DNA of 64,000 bases from Saccharomonospora amisosensis (GTDB taxonomy: Bacteria > Actinomycetota > Actinomycetes > Mycobacteriales > Pseudonocardiaceae): the NCBI RefSeq assembly GCF_011761185.1, contig NZ_JAAOYM010000002.1:398246-462245 (forward strand). The letters are read 5' to 3'. Shown in pieces: positions 50,677 to 60,289 of this stretch (position 1 is the first letter of the stretch; each line of letters begins with the position of its first letter). The position numbers were made by a program, and so were the translations under genes. The notes under the pieces are model-generated. The model was not told where the DNA came from. It saw only the letters and a list, made by a program, of their open reading frames with translations, and searched no databases.

Positions 50677-51800
50677 TACAGGCCGCACCAGTTGAGGCAG
50701 AGCCGCTCCAGTATCGCCACGGACTCGGCGAGTTTGCGGATCGATACCCACTCGTCGGTCACGTGTGCCTGCTCCGGCTCACCTGGACCGCAGATCACGG
50801 TCGGCACCGAACCGAGTGCTGGGGTCAGCACGGAGGCGTCGGTGAAGTAGGTGGCGGCACGCGGCCCGGTGTGCTTACCGTCGCCGCCCGTCACTTCCCG
50901 CACCACCTCGGCCGCCGACGCGGCCCATTCGTCGTCGGCGTCGGTCCACACCGCGGGCAGGTCGACCATCGGCCGCAGCCGAACCTGCGGGCCGAGGCGC
51001 TCGCCGAGGCTCGCGAGCACCTCGGCGTGGTCCTGGCCTGCCACGGTGCGTACGTCGACGGTCGCCTCGGCGGCATCGGGAACCGAGTTGGTGTTGAGGC
51101 CGCCGTGGAAGGTGCCAACGTTCAGGGTCGGCGCTCCCAGCACGGGGTGTGCAGGGACGTCGAATGAGTGATCCCGCAGCCTGGTCACGGCTTCGGCAAG
51201 CTTGTAGACGGCGTTGTCGCCGAGGTGCGGCATGGAGCCGTGCGCGGTGACGCCGCTCGCCTGGGCGGAGAGCCACAACGCCCCCTTGTGCCCGTGCAGC
51301 AGCGCGTTCCCGGTCGGCTCGGTGATCACCAGCGGGCCGCTTGGTTCGCCGCGCAGCCGCTGCACGGCGTGCCGCGCGCCCTGCGAGCCGGTCTCCTCCG
51401 CGGAGGTGAGCACCAGCCGAAGGCCTGCTCGTTTCGGTCGGGTGGCACCGAGTTTGCTGGCCGCGGCGACGATCGCAGCGACACCGCCCTTCATGTCGGC
51501 GGTGCCACGCCCGTACAACCGGTCACCGTCCGGCTCGGCGTTGAAGGGGTCGTGCCGCCATCGCGCGATGCCGAGTGGCACCGTGTCGACGTGTCCGGAA
51601 AGGCACAACGGCGGTTGGTCCAGACCGGTGTGCCACTGCGCCACGAGAGTGCCCCGGCCCGGTTCGTGCTCCTCGATGTCCACTGTGAAGCCCGCCTGCT
51701 CAAGCAGTGGGGCCACAACGGCCAGCGCCCGGCTCTCGTCGTGTCCGATCGTGTCGATCGAGACCAGGTCCCTTGTCAGCCGCACTACATCGACGCTCAT
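50676..51800 (-). CDS. M20 family metallopeptidase/deacylase (ArgE/DapE type)
   Basis: The 374-residue protein has the M20 metal-site motifs: LCLSGHVDTVPLG, YGRGTADMKGGVAAIVAAAS, LVLTSAEETGSQGARHAV and VITEPTGNALLHGHKGALWL. A dimerisation lid follows (VTAHGSMPHLGDNAVYKLAE), and the final ligand lies in AHVTDEWVSI. Members remove acyl groups from amino acids or cleave small peptides; acetylornithine and succinyl-diaminopimelate are the usual guesses. I chose the ATG at 51800; the frame is open to 52310 but overlaps hemB. It stands antiparallel within the heme gene group. Confidence 0.9.
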   Translation of the reverse strand: MSVDVVRLTRDLVSIDTIGHDESRALAVVAPLLEQAGFTVDIEEHEPGRGTLVAQWHTGLDQPPLCLSGHVDTVPLGIARWRHDPFNAEPDGDRLYGRGTADMKGGVAAIVAAASKLGATRPKRAGLRLVLTSAEETGSQGARHAVQRLRGEPSGPLVITEPTGNALLHGHKGALWLSAQASGVTAHGSMPHLGDNAVYKLAEAVTRLRDHSFDVPAHPVLGAPTLNVGTFHGGLNTNSVPDAAEATVDVRTVAGQDHAEVLASLGERLGPQVRLRPMVDLPAVWTDADDEWAASAAEVVREVTGGDGKHTGPRAATYFTDASVLTPALGSVPTVICGPGEPEQAHVTDEWVSIRKLAESVAILERLCLNWCGL

Positions 51801-51923
51801 TCGACAGCCGCCTTGGTGTGAGGATTGCCGTACCAGCAGCCTAGGCGTGATCGCCAGGTCGTGGGGACCGCGGTTTCGGGGGAAGGGCTGTTGGCAGCCG
51901 CGCGCGGGAGTACGGTGGTAGGG

Positions 51924-52895
51924 GTGTTCCCTGAGCATCGTCCCCGCCGGTTGCGTGGCACCGCCGCGATTCGTCGTCTGGTCAGCGAGACCACGCTGCG
52001 CCCGCGCCAGTTGATCCTGCCGATGTTCGTGGCCGAGGGCGCCGATGCGCCGAAACCGATCGCCAGCATGCCCGGCGTCGTGCAGCACAGCCGCGATTCG
52101 CTGCGCAAGGCCGCCGTGGAAGCGGTGCGTGCCGGCGTCGGTGGGTTGATGCTGTTCGGGGTGCCGAGGACGCACGACGCCGTCGGTTCCGGCGCCACCG
52201 ACCCCGACGGCGTTCTCAACGTCGCGCTGCGCGACCTGCGTGCCGAACTGGGCGACGACACCGTGCTGATGGCCGACACCTGCCTGGACGAGTTCACCGA
52301 CCACGGTCACTGCGGTTTACTCGACTCCCGTGGCGGGGTGGACAACGACGCCACGTTGGAACGCTACGCCGAGATGGCGGTGGCGCAGGCGGAGGCGGGC
52401 GCGCACGTGCTCGGCCCGAGCGGGATGATGGACGGTCAGGTCGGAGCCATCCGCAGGGCGCTGGACGGCGCGGGCTATGCCGATACCGGCATTCTCGCCT
52501 ACTCGGCCAAGTACGCCAGCGCCTTCTACGGCCCGTTCCGGGAGGCCGTCGACAGCCAGCTCAAAGGTGACCGCAAGACGTATCAGCAGGACCCCGGCAA
52601 CGCCCGCGAGGCGCTGCGCGAGATCGAGTTGGACATCGCGGAGGGCGCCGACATGGTGATGGTCAAGCCCGCGCTGTCCTATCTGGACGTGGTCAGCGCG
52701 GCGGCGCAAGCATCGCCCGTTCCGGTGGCCGCGTACAACATTTCGGGGGAGTACGCGATGGTGGAGGCAGCTGCGGCCAACGGCTGGGTCGACCGCGAGC
52801 GCACGGTGTTGGAGGTGCTGACCTCGATCAGGAGGGCCGGAGCCGACCTGATTCTCACGTACTGGGCCGCTGAAGCGACGGCCTGGCTGGACTAG
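51924..52895 (+). CDS. hemB: Delta-aminolevulinic acid dehydratase (porphobilinogen synthase)
   Basis: HemB condenses two aminolevulinates to porphobilinogen. The 323-residue protein has [35 protein letters not shown] with the metal-binding type residues, [14 protein letters not shown] with one active-site lysine and [15 protein letters not shown] with the second. The GTG at 51924 gives the usual N-terminus; the frame is open further up. It is divergent from the M20 gene and 11 bases from the next gene. Confidence 0.96.
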   Translation: MFPEHRPRRLRGTAAIRRLVSETTLRPRQLILPMFVAEGADAPKPIASMPGVVQHSRDSLRKAAVEAVRAGVGGLMLFGVPRTHDAVGSGATDPDGVLNVALRDLRAELGDDTVLMADTCLDEFTDHGHCGLLDSRGGVDNDATLERYAEMAVAQAEAGAHVLGPSGMMDGQVGAIRRALDGAGYADTGILAYSAKYASAFYGPFREAVDSQLKGDRKTYQQDPGNAREALREIELDIAEGADMVMVKPALSYLDVVSAAAQASPVPVAAYNISGEYAMVEAAAANGWVDRERTVLEVLTSIRRAGADLILTYWAAEATAWLD

Positions 52896-52906
52896 AGTCG
52901 CCTGCC

Positions 52907-53434
52907 GTGACTGACTCAGACGAATCGGATGACCAGCGGCGCTCGCGGGGGCTGCCGCCCGCACCGCGCCCTCCCGGTGAGGAGCGCGAGCCTGTCGCCC
53001 CGCCGACTCCGGTGAAGATCTCCTTCGTGCTGTGGTTGCTCTCCGGTGCGGTGCTCGTCGCTGGGTTCGGCTACACGCTCACGGCCAAGGAAGAGATCAT
53101 CGAAGCGATCCTCGCCGTGAACAACGACCCCAACATCAGCGAGGAGCAGATCCGCTCGGGTGCGACGACGCTGTTGTGGACGTTGTTCGTCGGTGCGCTG
53201 GTGTTCGCGATCCTGTTCGCGTTATTCGCCTACAAGGCCAGGGAGGGCACCCGCTCGGCGCGCACCATCCTGACGGTGCTCGCGGCCATCGTGCTGATCT
53301 TCCAACTGGTGCTGTTCTCGAACCTGATCACGCTCGCCGCCGCTTTCCTGGCGATCGTGGCCGTGGTGCTGATGTACCTGCCCACGGTCGCCGACTACTT
53401 CCCCAAGGTGCCCAAGTCGCTGCCCCGATCGTGA
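52907..53434 (+). CDS. Four-helix membrane protein of unknown function (Rv0513-like position)
   Basis: The 175-residue protein has a polar Pro-rich N-terminus of about 35 residues. Four membrane helices follow (around VLWLLSGAVLVAGFGYTL, LLWTLFVGALVFAILFALFA, ILTVLAAIVLIFQLVLF and LAAAFLAIVAVVLMYLP). Between helices 1 and 2 is a short external loop with NNDPNISEEQ. I recognise no domain. The start GTG follows hemB by 11 bases and its stop overlaps the next gene by four bases. Confidence 0.82.
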   Translation: MTDSDESDDQRRSRGLPPAPRPPGEEREPVAPPTPVKISFVLWLLSGAVLVAGFGYTLTAKEEIIEAILAVNNDPNISEEQIRSGATTLLWTLFVGALVFAILFALFAYKAREGTRSARTILTVLAAIVLIFQLVLFSNLITLAAAFLAIVAVVLMYLPTVADYFPKVPKSLPRS

Positions 53435-53889
53435 CCGAGCCGCTGTATCTGGAGCGAGGCGTGGGCTACGGGCCGTTGCTGTGGGGGCCCGCGTTCGCCG
53501 TGGTGGGCTCGCTCGTCGAGTTGCTGGTGGGCGATCGCCCGCACTGGTTCATGTGGGTGCTCGTCGCCTTCGGGCTGCTGGTGCTGACGTCGGTGTGGGT
53601 TTACGCGCGCAGGCGATTCCTCACCGTGCGGGTGACCGGCGAGGAGCTGTGGCAGGGGCAGCAGCGGCAGCCGATCGCCGACATCGCCGACATCCCCGAT
53701 GCCACCGACAACACCGACGTGGGCACGCTTACGGGCGCCAGGGTGCTGGGTGGCGGTTGGAGCGCGCCGCACAAGTACCAGGAGGTGCCGCTGCGGCTCG
53801 CTGACGGCTCCGTTGTGGTGGCGTGGGCCCGCGACGCCGAGGCGCTGCGTACCGCGCTACGCACGGCCATGAGACACTGCGACACGTGA
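53431..53889 (+). CDS. Two-helix membrane protein with PH-like (DUF3093-like) domain
   Basis: The 152-residue protein has two membrane helices (about residues 12-31 and 36-56). A soluble beta-rich part follows (RRRFLTVRVTGEELWQGQQR, then YQEVPLRLADGSVVVAWARD and AEALRTALRTAM), which resembles small bacterial PH/DUF3093-type domains. The resemblance is weak. The frame is open upstream to 53032, but the GTG at 53431 overlapping the previous stop is the natural start, and its own stop overlaps the next start. Confidence 0.75.
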   Translation: MTEPLYLERGVGYGPLLWGPAFAVVGSLVELLVGDRPHWFMWVLVAFGLLVLTSVWVYARRRFLTVRVTGEELWQGQQRQPIADIADIPDATDNTDVGTLTGARVLGGGWSAPHKYQEVPLRLADGSVVVAWARDAEALRTALRTAMRHCDT

Positions 53890-54224
53890 GCGAACTCGCC
53901 GACCCCATGCCCGCGGAGTCGCCGGGTGAGCGGTTGCACGAGCCGAGGCGGTTGCTCGTCGCGGTGGCAGAACTGCTCGGAGCCGGGCTGGCGGTGTGGG
54001 GCGCGCTGGCCTGCTGGTCGGCGGCGATCGGCACGCTGACGGTCCGGCTGGACGACGGGACGGTGCTGGTTTCGCGCACCTACGAGGGGAACCTGGTCGG
54101 CCTCACCGTGACGCTCACCACGGTGGCGGCCTTGCTGGTCGTCGACGCGGCGCGGCAGTCGGTGCTTGGGCTGCGCCCGAAGCGGCGGCAGCCCACTCGG
54201 TCGTTGCCCGAGGAAGACCGCTGA
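53886..54224 (+). CDS. Small two-helix membrane protein, unknown function
   Basis: The 112-residue protein has helices around LLVAVAELLGAGLAVWGALA and GLTVTLTTVAALLVVDAARQ, separated by an external loop of about 30 residues with TLTVRLDDGTVLVSRTYEGN, and ends in a basic tail. I recognise no family. The GTG start overlaps the preceding stop by four bases, and hemL begins 24 bases later, so it completes a coupled three-gene insert between hemB and hemL. Confidence 0.75.
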   Translation: MSELADPMPAESPGERLHEPRRLLVAVAELLGAGLAVWGALACWSAAIGTLTVRLDDGTVLVSRTYEGNLVGLTVTLTTVAALLVVDAARQSVLGLRPKRRQPTRSLPEEDR

Positions 54225-54248
54225 ACCGGCTTTGCGAGACTGGCAGCT

Positions 54249-55553
54249 GTGACAGGAGCAGTCGAGCAGTCCAGGTCCTGGTTCGAACGGGCCGCCGCAG
54301 CCACGCCCGGCGGCGTCAACTCCCCGGTGCGGGCGTTCGCGGCGGTGGGCGGCACACCCCGCTTCATGGTGCGGGGGCAGGGTCCCCACCTGTGGGACGT
54401 CGACGGCAACCGGTATGTCGATCTGGTGTCTTCGTGGGGTCCGATGATCCTGGGGCACGCACACCCGGAGGTGGTGCGGGCGACCAAGGAGGCGGCGGCG
54501 AACGGGCTGTCGTTCGGCACCCCGACGATCGGTGAGGTGGAGCTGGCCGAGGAGATCATCCGGCGGGTGCAGCCGGTCGAACAGGTGCGCCTGGTCAACT
54601 CCGGTACCGAGGCGACCATGAGCGCCATCCGGCTGGCGCGCGCGTTCACCGGCCGTAGCAAGATCATCAAGTTCGCGGGCTGTTACCACGGCCACGTGGA
54701 CGCGCTACTCGCGCAGGCGGGCTCGGGGGTCGCCACGTTGGGCCTTCCCACCTCCCCCGGCGTCACCGGGGCACAGGCCGCCGACACGATCGTGCTTCCC
54801 TACAACGACATCGAGGCTGTCCGTAAGTCCCTTTCGGACAACCCGGACTCGGTGGCCGCAGTGATCACCGAAGCCGCCGCTGGCAACATGGGAGCCGTCG
54901 CGCCGCGCGAGGACTTCAACGCCCGGCTACGCGAGCTGGCGCACGCCCACGGCGCGCTGCTGATCATGGACGAGGTGATGACCGGCTTCCGGGTCTCGGC
55001 GAGCGGCTGGTACGGGGTCGACGGCGTCGCGGGCGACCTCTACACCTTCGGCAAGGTGATGTCGGGCGGGCTGCCTGCCGCCGCCTTCGGCGGGCGGGCC
55101 GAGGTGATGGCTCGGCTCGCGCCAAGCGGGCCGGTGTACCAGGCGGGCACCCTGTCGGGGAACCCCGTCGCGGTCGCCGCGGGGTTGACGACGCTTCGGC
55201 TCGCCGACGAGGGCGTGTACCGCGCGTTGAACGCCAACGCGGAGCGGCTGGGAACCCTGCTCGGGCAGGCGCTGACGGCCGAGGGCGTCGAACACACCGT
55301 GGCATTCGCTGGCAACCTGGTCAGCGTGTTCTTCACCGACCGGCCGGTGCGCGACTACGCCGACGCCTCCGCATCGCAGACCTGGCGCTTCAAACCGTTC
55401 TTCCACGCGCTGCTCGAACGCGGCGTCTACCCGCCGCCGAGCGCGTTCGAGGCGTGGTTCGTCAACGCGGCCATGGACGACGCGGCGTTCGAGACGATCG
55501 AGACGGCGTTGCCCGCCGCGGCGCGAGCGGCGGCAGCCGCGGAGCGACCATGA
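54249..55553 (+). CDS. hemL: Glutamate-1-semialdehyde 2,1-aminomutase
   Basis: HemL converts glutamate-1-semialdehyde to aminolevulinate with PLP. The 434-residue protein has [83 protein letters not shown] and [16 protein letters not shown] with the PLP lysine. The start is a GTG at 54249. The stop overlaps the phosphatase gene by four bases. Confidence 0.97.
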   Translation: MTGAVEQSRSWFERAAAATPGGVNSPVRAFAAVGGTPRFMVRGQGPHLWDVDGNRYVDLVSSWGPMILGHAHPEVVRATKEAAANGLSFGTPTIGEVELAEEIIRRVQPVEQVRLVNSGTEATMSAIRLARAFTGRSKIIKFAGCYHGHVDALLAQAGSGVATLGLPTSPGVTGAQAADTIVLPYNDIEAVRKSLSDNPDSVAAVITEAAAGNMGAVAPREDFNARLRELAHAHGALLIMDEVMTGFRVSASGWYGVDGVAGDLYTFGKVMSGGLPAAAFGGRAEVMARLAPSGPVYQAGTLSGNPVAVAAGLTTLRLADEGVYRALNANAERLGTLLGQALTAEGVEHTVAFAGNLVSVFFTDRPVRDYADASASQTWRFKPFFHALLERGVYPPPSAFEAWFVNAAMDDAAFETIETALPAAARAAAAAERP

Positions 55554-56176
55554 CAACGATCGTGCACCTGCTGCGGCACGGTGAGGTGAAAAACCCCGAC
55601 GGCGTGCTGTACGGGCGGATGCCGGGCTTTCGGCTTTCGCAACTCGGGCGCAGGCAGGCGTTGACGGTGGCGGAATTGCTGGCCGGTCACGCGGTCGTGC
55701 ATGTGGTCGCATCGCCGTTGGAGCGGGCCAACGAGACGGCAGCACCGATCGCATCGGCACACCGGCTCGACGTCAACACCGACGAGCGGCTGATCGAGGC
55801 CGAGAACCTGTTCGAAGGGCTGCGGGTCAGTGTCGGTGACGGCGCGCTTCGCTCGCCGAGGCACTGGGCGAAACTGCGCAACCCCTTGCGACCGTCCTGG
55901 GGCGAGCCCTACCTGCACATCGCCCGCCGCATGCTCGCCGCCGTGTCCCGCGCCCGCGCCGCCGCCGACGGCCACGAGGCGGTGTGCGTCTCCCACCAGT
56001 TGCCCATCTGGACACTGCGCAGGTTTCTCGAAGGCAAGCGGTTGTGGCACGACCCCAGGCGCAGGCAGTGCTCGCTGGCATCGCTGACCAGCCTGGTGTT
56101 CGATGCCGAGCAACTGGTGGACATCGTCTACAGCGAGCCTGCGGGAACAACGGACCCGGCGGTGACCGGAGCATGA
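55550..56176 (+). CDS. Histidine phosphatase family protein (Rv0525-like)
   Basis: The 208-residue protein has the RHG motif [35 protein letters not shown] and the second histidine in [19 protein letters not shown]. Such enzymes dephosphorylate small phosphorylated compounds; the substrate is unknown. It is locked between hemL and the thioredoxin gene by four-base ATGA overlaps at both ends, and the same arrangement occurs in mycobacteria. Confidence 0.92.
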   Translation: MTTIVHLLRHGEVKNPDGVLYGRMPGFRLSQLGRRQALTVAELLAGHAVVHVVASPLERANETAAPIASAHRLDVNTDERLIEAENLFEGLRVSVGDGALRSPRHWAKLRNPLRPSWGEPYLHIARRMLAAVSRARAAADGHEAVCVSHQLPIWTLRRFLEGKRLWHDPRRRQCSLASLTSLVFDAEQLVDIVYSEPAGTTDPAVTGA

Positions 56177-56760
56177 GAAAGCTCGCCGCACTGGCCGCCG
56201 TGCTGCTGCTCACACTGGTGACCGCCTGCTCGACCGGCGAGGACGCCGTGTCAAGGGGCAGCAGCTTCACCTTCGTCTCACCGGGTGGCAAGACCGACAT
56301 CTACTACGAGGGTGCTGACCGGCAGCCGCTGCCCGAGGTCGAGGGCGAGGACCTGTTCGACGAGAACAAGCGCATCGCGGTCTCCGACTTCAAGGGCAAG
56401 GTCGTCGTCATCAACATTTGGGGCCAGTGGTGCGGGCCGTGTCGCACCGAGGCTCCCGAACTGCAGAAGGTCTACGAGCAGACCAAGCACCTTGGCGTCC
56501 AGGTGCTCGGCATCGATGTCCGTGACTACGACCGCTCAGCGCCGCGGGACTTCATGCGTGACCGTGGGCTGACCTACCCCTCGATCTACGACCCGCCCGG
56601 CCGCTCGCTGCTGAAGCTGACCGGTTACCCGCGAAACGTGGTGCCCTCCACGATCGTCGTGGACAGCAGGCAGCGGGTGGCGGCGGTGTTCCTGCGCGAC
56701 CTGCTCGCCCCCGACATCCTCCCGCTCGTGCGGCGGCTTGCCCAGGAAGGCGGTTCGTGA
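56173..56760 (+). CDS. TlpA/ResA-like thioredoxin lipoprotein
   Basis: The 195-residue protein has a lipoprotein signal (LAALAAVLLLTLVTAC) and a thioredoxin fold with NIWGQWCGPCRTEAPELQKV, giving the WCGPC redox centre. It also has YPRNVVPSTIVVD with the cis-proline. Outside the membrane it would keep apocytochrome c haem-binding cysteines reduced, fed with electrons by CcdA encoded next. Start overlap with the phosphatase gene indicates coupling. Confidence 0.93.
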   Translation: MRKLAALAAVLLLTLVTACSTGEDAVSRGSSFTFVSPGGKTDIYYEGADRQPLPEVEGEDLFDENKRIAVSDFKGKVVVINIWGQWCGPCRTEAPELQKVYEQTKHLGVQVLGIDVRDYDRSAPRDFMRDRGLTYPSIYDPPGRSLLKLTGYPRNVVPSTIVVDSRQRVAAVFLRDLLAPDILPLVRRLAQEGGS

Positions 56761-56818
56761 CCTGCCGCGACGCCGGGCGGTGGGCTTCACAGAAATCGTA
56801 TTCCTTACGCTGAGGTCC

Positions 56819-57592
56819 GTGGACACGGTGACCCAGCTGGCGACCTCCGGCCCGCTGCTGCTCGCCGCCGGGCTCGCCATGCTCGCGGGCGCGGTGTCGT
56901 TCGCGTCGCCGTGTGTCGTCCCACTCGTTCCTGGCTACCTGGCCTACCTCGCCGCGCTCGTCGGCGCGGACGCCCCCGCCGTCTCCACCGCCGAGGCGCC
57001 CAAGCAGCGCAGGTTCGCGGTCGTCGGTGCGGCCGGGCTGTTCGTACTCGGCTTCACCGTGGTGTTCACCGCGGGGGTCGGCAGTCTCGTCTGGCTGGCA
57101 GATGCGTTGCTTGTCAACCAGGAAACGCTGCAACGTGTCGGCGGTGTGCTCACGATCGCGATGGCTCTGGTGTTCCTCGGCCTCATCCCTGGCCTGCAGC
57201 GCGACGTGCGCGTCCACCACGTGCCGAGGGCGGGACTGTGGGGAGCGCCGGTACTCGGAGCGGTTTTCGGCCTCGGCTGGACGCCGTGTATCGGACCGAC
57301 GCTGTCCGGCGTGCTGGCCATCGCCAGCGCAAGCGGCGACGCGGGCGCGCGTGGCTTCCTGCTCGTGCTGGTGTACTGCGTCGGGCTCGGCCTGCCGTTC
57401 CTGCTGATCGCGGCAGGAGCCCGGTGGGCGGTGGGGGCCACCGACTGGCTGCGCCGCAACGGGCGCAAGGTGCAGGTGTTCGGCGGCGCGTTGCTGCTGG
57501 TGGTGGGCATCCTGCTGGTGACAGGCCTTTGGGCGGAACTGGTCGGTTGGATGCGGGACGCGTTCATCACCGACACGAGGCTGCCGATATGA
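56819..57592 (+). CDS. ccdA: Cytochrome c biogenesis protein CcdA
   Basis: CcdA carries electrons across the membrane to the ResA-like thioredoxin. The 257-residue protein has six membrane helices; the redox cysteines lie in SFASPCVVPLVPGY and LGWTPCIGPTLSG. The length is typical. I chose the GTG at 56819, with TGAGGT just upstream; the frame is open to 56738 inside the previous gene. The stop overlaps resB by four bases. Confidence 0.95.
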   Translation: MDTVTQLATSGPLLLAAGLAMLAGAVSFASPCVVPLVPGYLAYLAALVGADAPAVSTAEAPKQRRFAVVGAAGLFVLGFTVVFTAGVGSLVWLADALLVNQETLQRVGGVLTIAMALVFLGLIPGLQRDVRVHHVPRAGLWGAPVLGAVFGLGWTPCIGPTLSGVLAIASASGDAGARGFLLVLVYCVGLGLPFLLIAAGARWAVGATDWLRRNGRKVQVFGGALLLVVGILLVTGLWAELVGWMRDAFITDTRLPI

Positions 57593-59205
57593 CCGGCACG
57601 CTGACGCCCGAACACAAGCACTACCGCCACACCAGGGCCCGCGCGGCGCTGGCTTTCGTGCGCAACACCTGGCGCGGCCTCACCTCCATGCGTACCGCGC
57701 TGGTGCTGCTGTTCCTGCTCGCGCTCGCCGCGATGCCGGGTGCGCTGCTGCCGCAGCGCAACCTCAACGCGCCGAAAACGGATGCCTACATCGCCGAGCA
57801 CGGCTGGTGGGGAACCCTGCTCGACCGGCTCGGATTCTTCGACGTCTACGCGAGCGTGTGGTTCTCGGCCATCTACCTGCTGCTGATGATCTCGCTCGTC
57901 GGCTGCCTGCTGCCACGCAGCCTGGAGTACTACCGCGCGATGCGCACCGAGCCGGTACTGACGCCGCGCAACCTCGGCAGGCTGCCCCACCACGCGAAGG
58001 CGGAGGTGCAGGGCGAGGTCGGTGACGTCGTCGCGGCGGCGAGGAAGCGGCTGCGTGGCTGGCGGCTGGTGGAGCGCGAGGAAAGCGGCGGCGTGCGCAC
58101 CGTCAGCGCGGAGCGCGGCTACCTGCGCGAAGCGGGCAACCTGGTGTTCCACTTCGGCATGCTTGGCCTGATCATCGCCTTCGCCCTCGGCAAGATGTAC
58201 TCCTACGAGGGTCAGGTGATCGTCCAGGCCGACGGCCAGCAGTTCTGCAACTCGGGCATCTTCGCCTACGACTCGTTCAACCCGGGCCTTCGGGTGGACG
58301 GCACCGAGCTGACACCGTTCTGCGTGCGTGTGAACGACTTCAAGCCCACCTTCACCGAGGCAGGACAGCCGGTGAGCTACGACGCCGACATCGAGTACCA
58401 GGCAGGCGCGGACCTGGAGTCGGGGACGTGGCGGCCTTACCACCTACAGGTCAACGAGCCACTTCGCACCGAGGGCGACCGGGTCTACCTGTTGGGACAC
58501 GGCTTCGCGCCGACGTTCACCGTCACCTATCCGGACGGAGAGTCCCGCACGCACACGATCCAGTGGCGGCCCGTCGACCAGGCGACGCTGCTGTCGGAGG
58601 GGGCGACCAAGTTCGACCCGCCCGGTGTCACGGACCCGAGGCAGCGCCGCGAGCAGCAGTTGGCCGTGACCGGGCTGTTCGCGCCGACCGCCGCGTTGCA
58701 GGGCTCGCTGCTGACGTCGGCGGGTCCGGAGCTGACCGATCCCGCGGTCGCCGTGGACGTCATGCGGGGCGACCTCGGTGTCGACTCCGGCAGGGGCCAG
58801 TCCATCTTCGAGATCGATCAATCCATGGTGGACAGCGGCAGGCTCGAGCGGGTCGCGAGGGAGAACCTGAAGGTAGGCGAGCGGATCACTCTCGACGACG
58901 GCACGACGGTGAGCTTCGACGGTGTGCGCAGGTGGGTGTCGTTGCAGGTGTCGCACGACCCGACCCAGGGCTGGGTGCTGGGTTTCGCGGTGGCGATGTT
59001 CCTCGGACTCGGGTTGTCGCTGTTCCTCAAGCGGCGCAGGCTGTGGGTCCGGGCCACCCCCGTGGCGGGGCCAGCTGATCTCCGACATACTGTAGTAGAA
59101 ATTGGCGGGCTTGCCCGTACCGACCAGGCCGGGTATGGCGAGGAGTTCACCACGATCGCCCGTGATCTCCTGCGCCGCGGTCCTCGCGACAGAAAGGCAC
59201 GCTGA
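57589..59205 (+). CDS. resB: Cytochrome c biogenesis protein ResB (CcsB1 family)
   Basis: ResB forms the haem ligation complex of System II with CcsB. The 538-residue protein has membrane helices near residues 35-55, 85-110 and 175-195, with an RNLNAPKTDAYI element after the first. A large external domain follows (about 200-470), and a last helix (WVLGFAVAMFLGLGLSLFLK) with a cytoplasmic tail ends the protein. NLVFHFGMLGLIIAFALG carries the conserved haem-associated histidine. The stop overlaps the ccsB start. Confidence 0.94.
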   Translation: MTGTLTPEHKHYRHTRARAALAFVRNTWRGLTSMRTALVLLFLLALAAMPGALLPQRNLNAPKTDAYIAEHGWWGTLLDRLGFFDVYASVWFSAIYLLLMISLVGCLLPRSLEYYRAMRTEPVLTPRNLGRLPHHAKAEVQGEVGDVVAAARKRLRGWRLVEREESGGVRTVSAERGYLREAGNLVFHFGMLGLIIAFALGKMYSYEGQVIVQADGQQFCNSGIFAYDSFNPGLRVDGTELTPFCVRVNDFKPTFTEAGQPVSYDADIEYQAGADLESGTWRPYHLQVNEPLRTEGDRVYLLGHGFAPTFTVTYPDGESRTHTIQWRPVDQATLLSEGATKFDPPGVTDPRQRREQQLAVTGLFAPTAALQGSLLTSAGPELTDPAVAVDVMRGDLGVDSGRGQSIFEIDQSMVDSGRLERVARENLKVGERITLDDGTTVSFDGVRRWVSLQVSHDPTQGWVLGFAVAMFLGLGLSLFLKRRRLWVRATPVAGPADLRHTVVEIGGLARTDQAGYGEEFTTIARDLLRRGPRDRKAR

Positions 59206-60212
59206 TGCCGGTGAACGAGGCGTTGTCGCAGTACAGCGACTGGTCGTACACCACGGCCGTCGCGGTGTACGTGCTGGCGATGGTGTTCTTCCTCATCGAG
59301 CAAGCTTTCGGGCGTAAGGGGCGCGGCGCCGCCGAACGCACTCGCACGCGGCAACTGGTTGGCGCCGCCGTCTCGCCAGGCGGGTCCTCGAAGGCTGCCG
59401 CGGACGATGCCTTCGAGGTGTTGCCGGACGAGCCGGAGCCGCCGCGCGGTCCCCGCAGCCGCGCCGAGCGGTTCGGCCGGATGGGCGTGGCGCTGACGGT
59501 GCTCGCCGTGCTGTTCCACCTCGCCGCACTGGTGCTGCGCGGGCTCGCGACCAGCCGCGTGCCCTGGGGCAACATGTATGAGTACATCATGGTGGTCTGC
59601 CTGATCGCCGTGGTCGCCTGGCTGGCCGTGCTGCGGAAGTCGCCGGTGCGGCACCTCTCGGCGTTCGTGCTGCTGCCCGTGGTGATCCTGATGTTCATCG
59701 GCGGCACGATGCTGTACGCGGTCGCCGCTCCGTTGCAGCCCGCGCTGCAGTCATACTGGCTGGTCATCCACGTCGCGGCCGCCGCGGCGTCCTCGGGTGT
59801 GTTCCTCATCCCCGGTGTGGCAAGCATGCTGTATCTGGTCAGGTCGAGGCATGAGAACAACCCGGCGAAGTTCGCGCGGTTCGGGCCGAGGCTGCCCTCG
59901 CTGGACGTGCTGGACCGCGTCGCCTACCGGACCACCGTGTTCGCCTTCCCCGTCTTCACATTCGGGGTGATCTGCGGGGCTGTCTGGGCCGAGGCCGCGT
60001 GGGGCCGGTTCTGGGGCTGGGACCCCAAGGAGATCGTCGCGTTCGTCGCGTGGGTGGTCTATGCCGCGTACCTGCACTCCCGCGCCACCGCGGGCTGGCG
60101 GGGCACCAGGGCGGCCACGATCAACGTGGTCGGGTTCGCAGTGACCGTCTTCAACCTGTTCTTCGTCAACCTCGTCACCGCGGGGCTTCACTCGTATGCC
60201 GGAGTGGGCTGA
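59205..60212 (+). CDS. ccsB: Cytochrome c biogenesis protein CcsB/CcsA (haem-handling)
   Basis: The 335-residue protein has about eight membrane helices, an internal loop of about 90 residues after the first, and the haem-binding WWD region FWGWDPKEIVAFVAWVVYAAY. Conserved histidines lie in FHLAALVL, LVIHVAAAAASSG, YLHSRA and AGLHSYAG. With ResB it exports haem and attaches it to apocytochrome c. The ATG at 59205 shares one base with the resB stop. Confidence 0.95.
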   Translation: MPVNEALSQYSDWSYTTAVAVYVLAMVFFLIEQAFGRKGRGAAERTRTRQLVGAAVSPGGSSKAAADDAFEVLPDEPEPPRGPRSRAERFGRMGVALTVLAVLFHLAALVLRGLATSRVPWGNMYEYIMVVCLIAVVAWLAVLRKSPVRHLSAFVLLPVVILMFIGGTMLYAVAAPLQPALQSYWLVIHVAAAAASSGVFLIPGVASMLYLVRSRHENNPAKFARFGPRLPSLDVLDRVAYRTTVFAFPVFTFGVICGAVWAEAAWGRFWGWDPKEIVAFVAWVVYAAYLHSRATAGWRGTRAATINVVGFAVTVFNLFFVNLVTAGLHSYAGVG

Positions 60213-60289
60213 CACTCGCCGTCAACTCCGGCTACGGTCGCACCTGGAAGCAGGGGGGAGAATCCCGCAACCATCGGAGGATTGCCGCG

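Noticed and set aside
51801..51923. Riboswitch controlling hemB.
   Set aside because: The divergent region is only 123 bases and shows no cobalamin-box or other riboswitch landmark that I can recognise.
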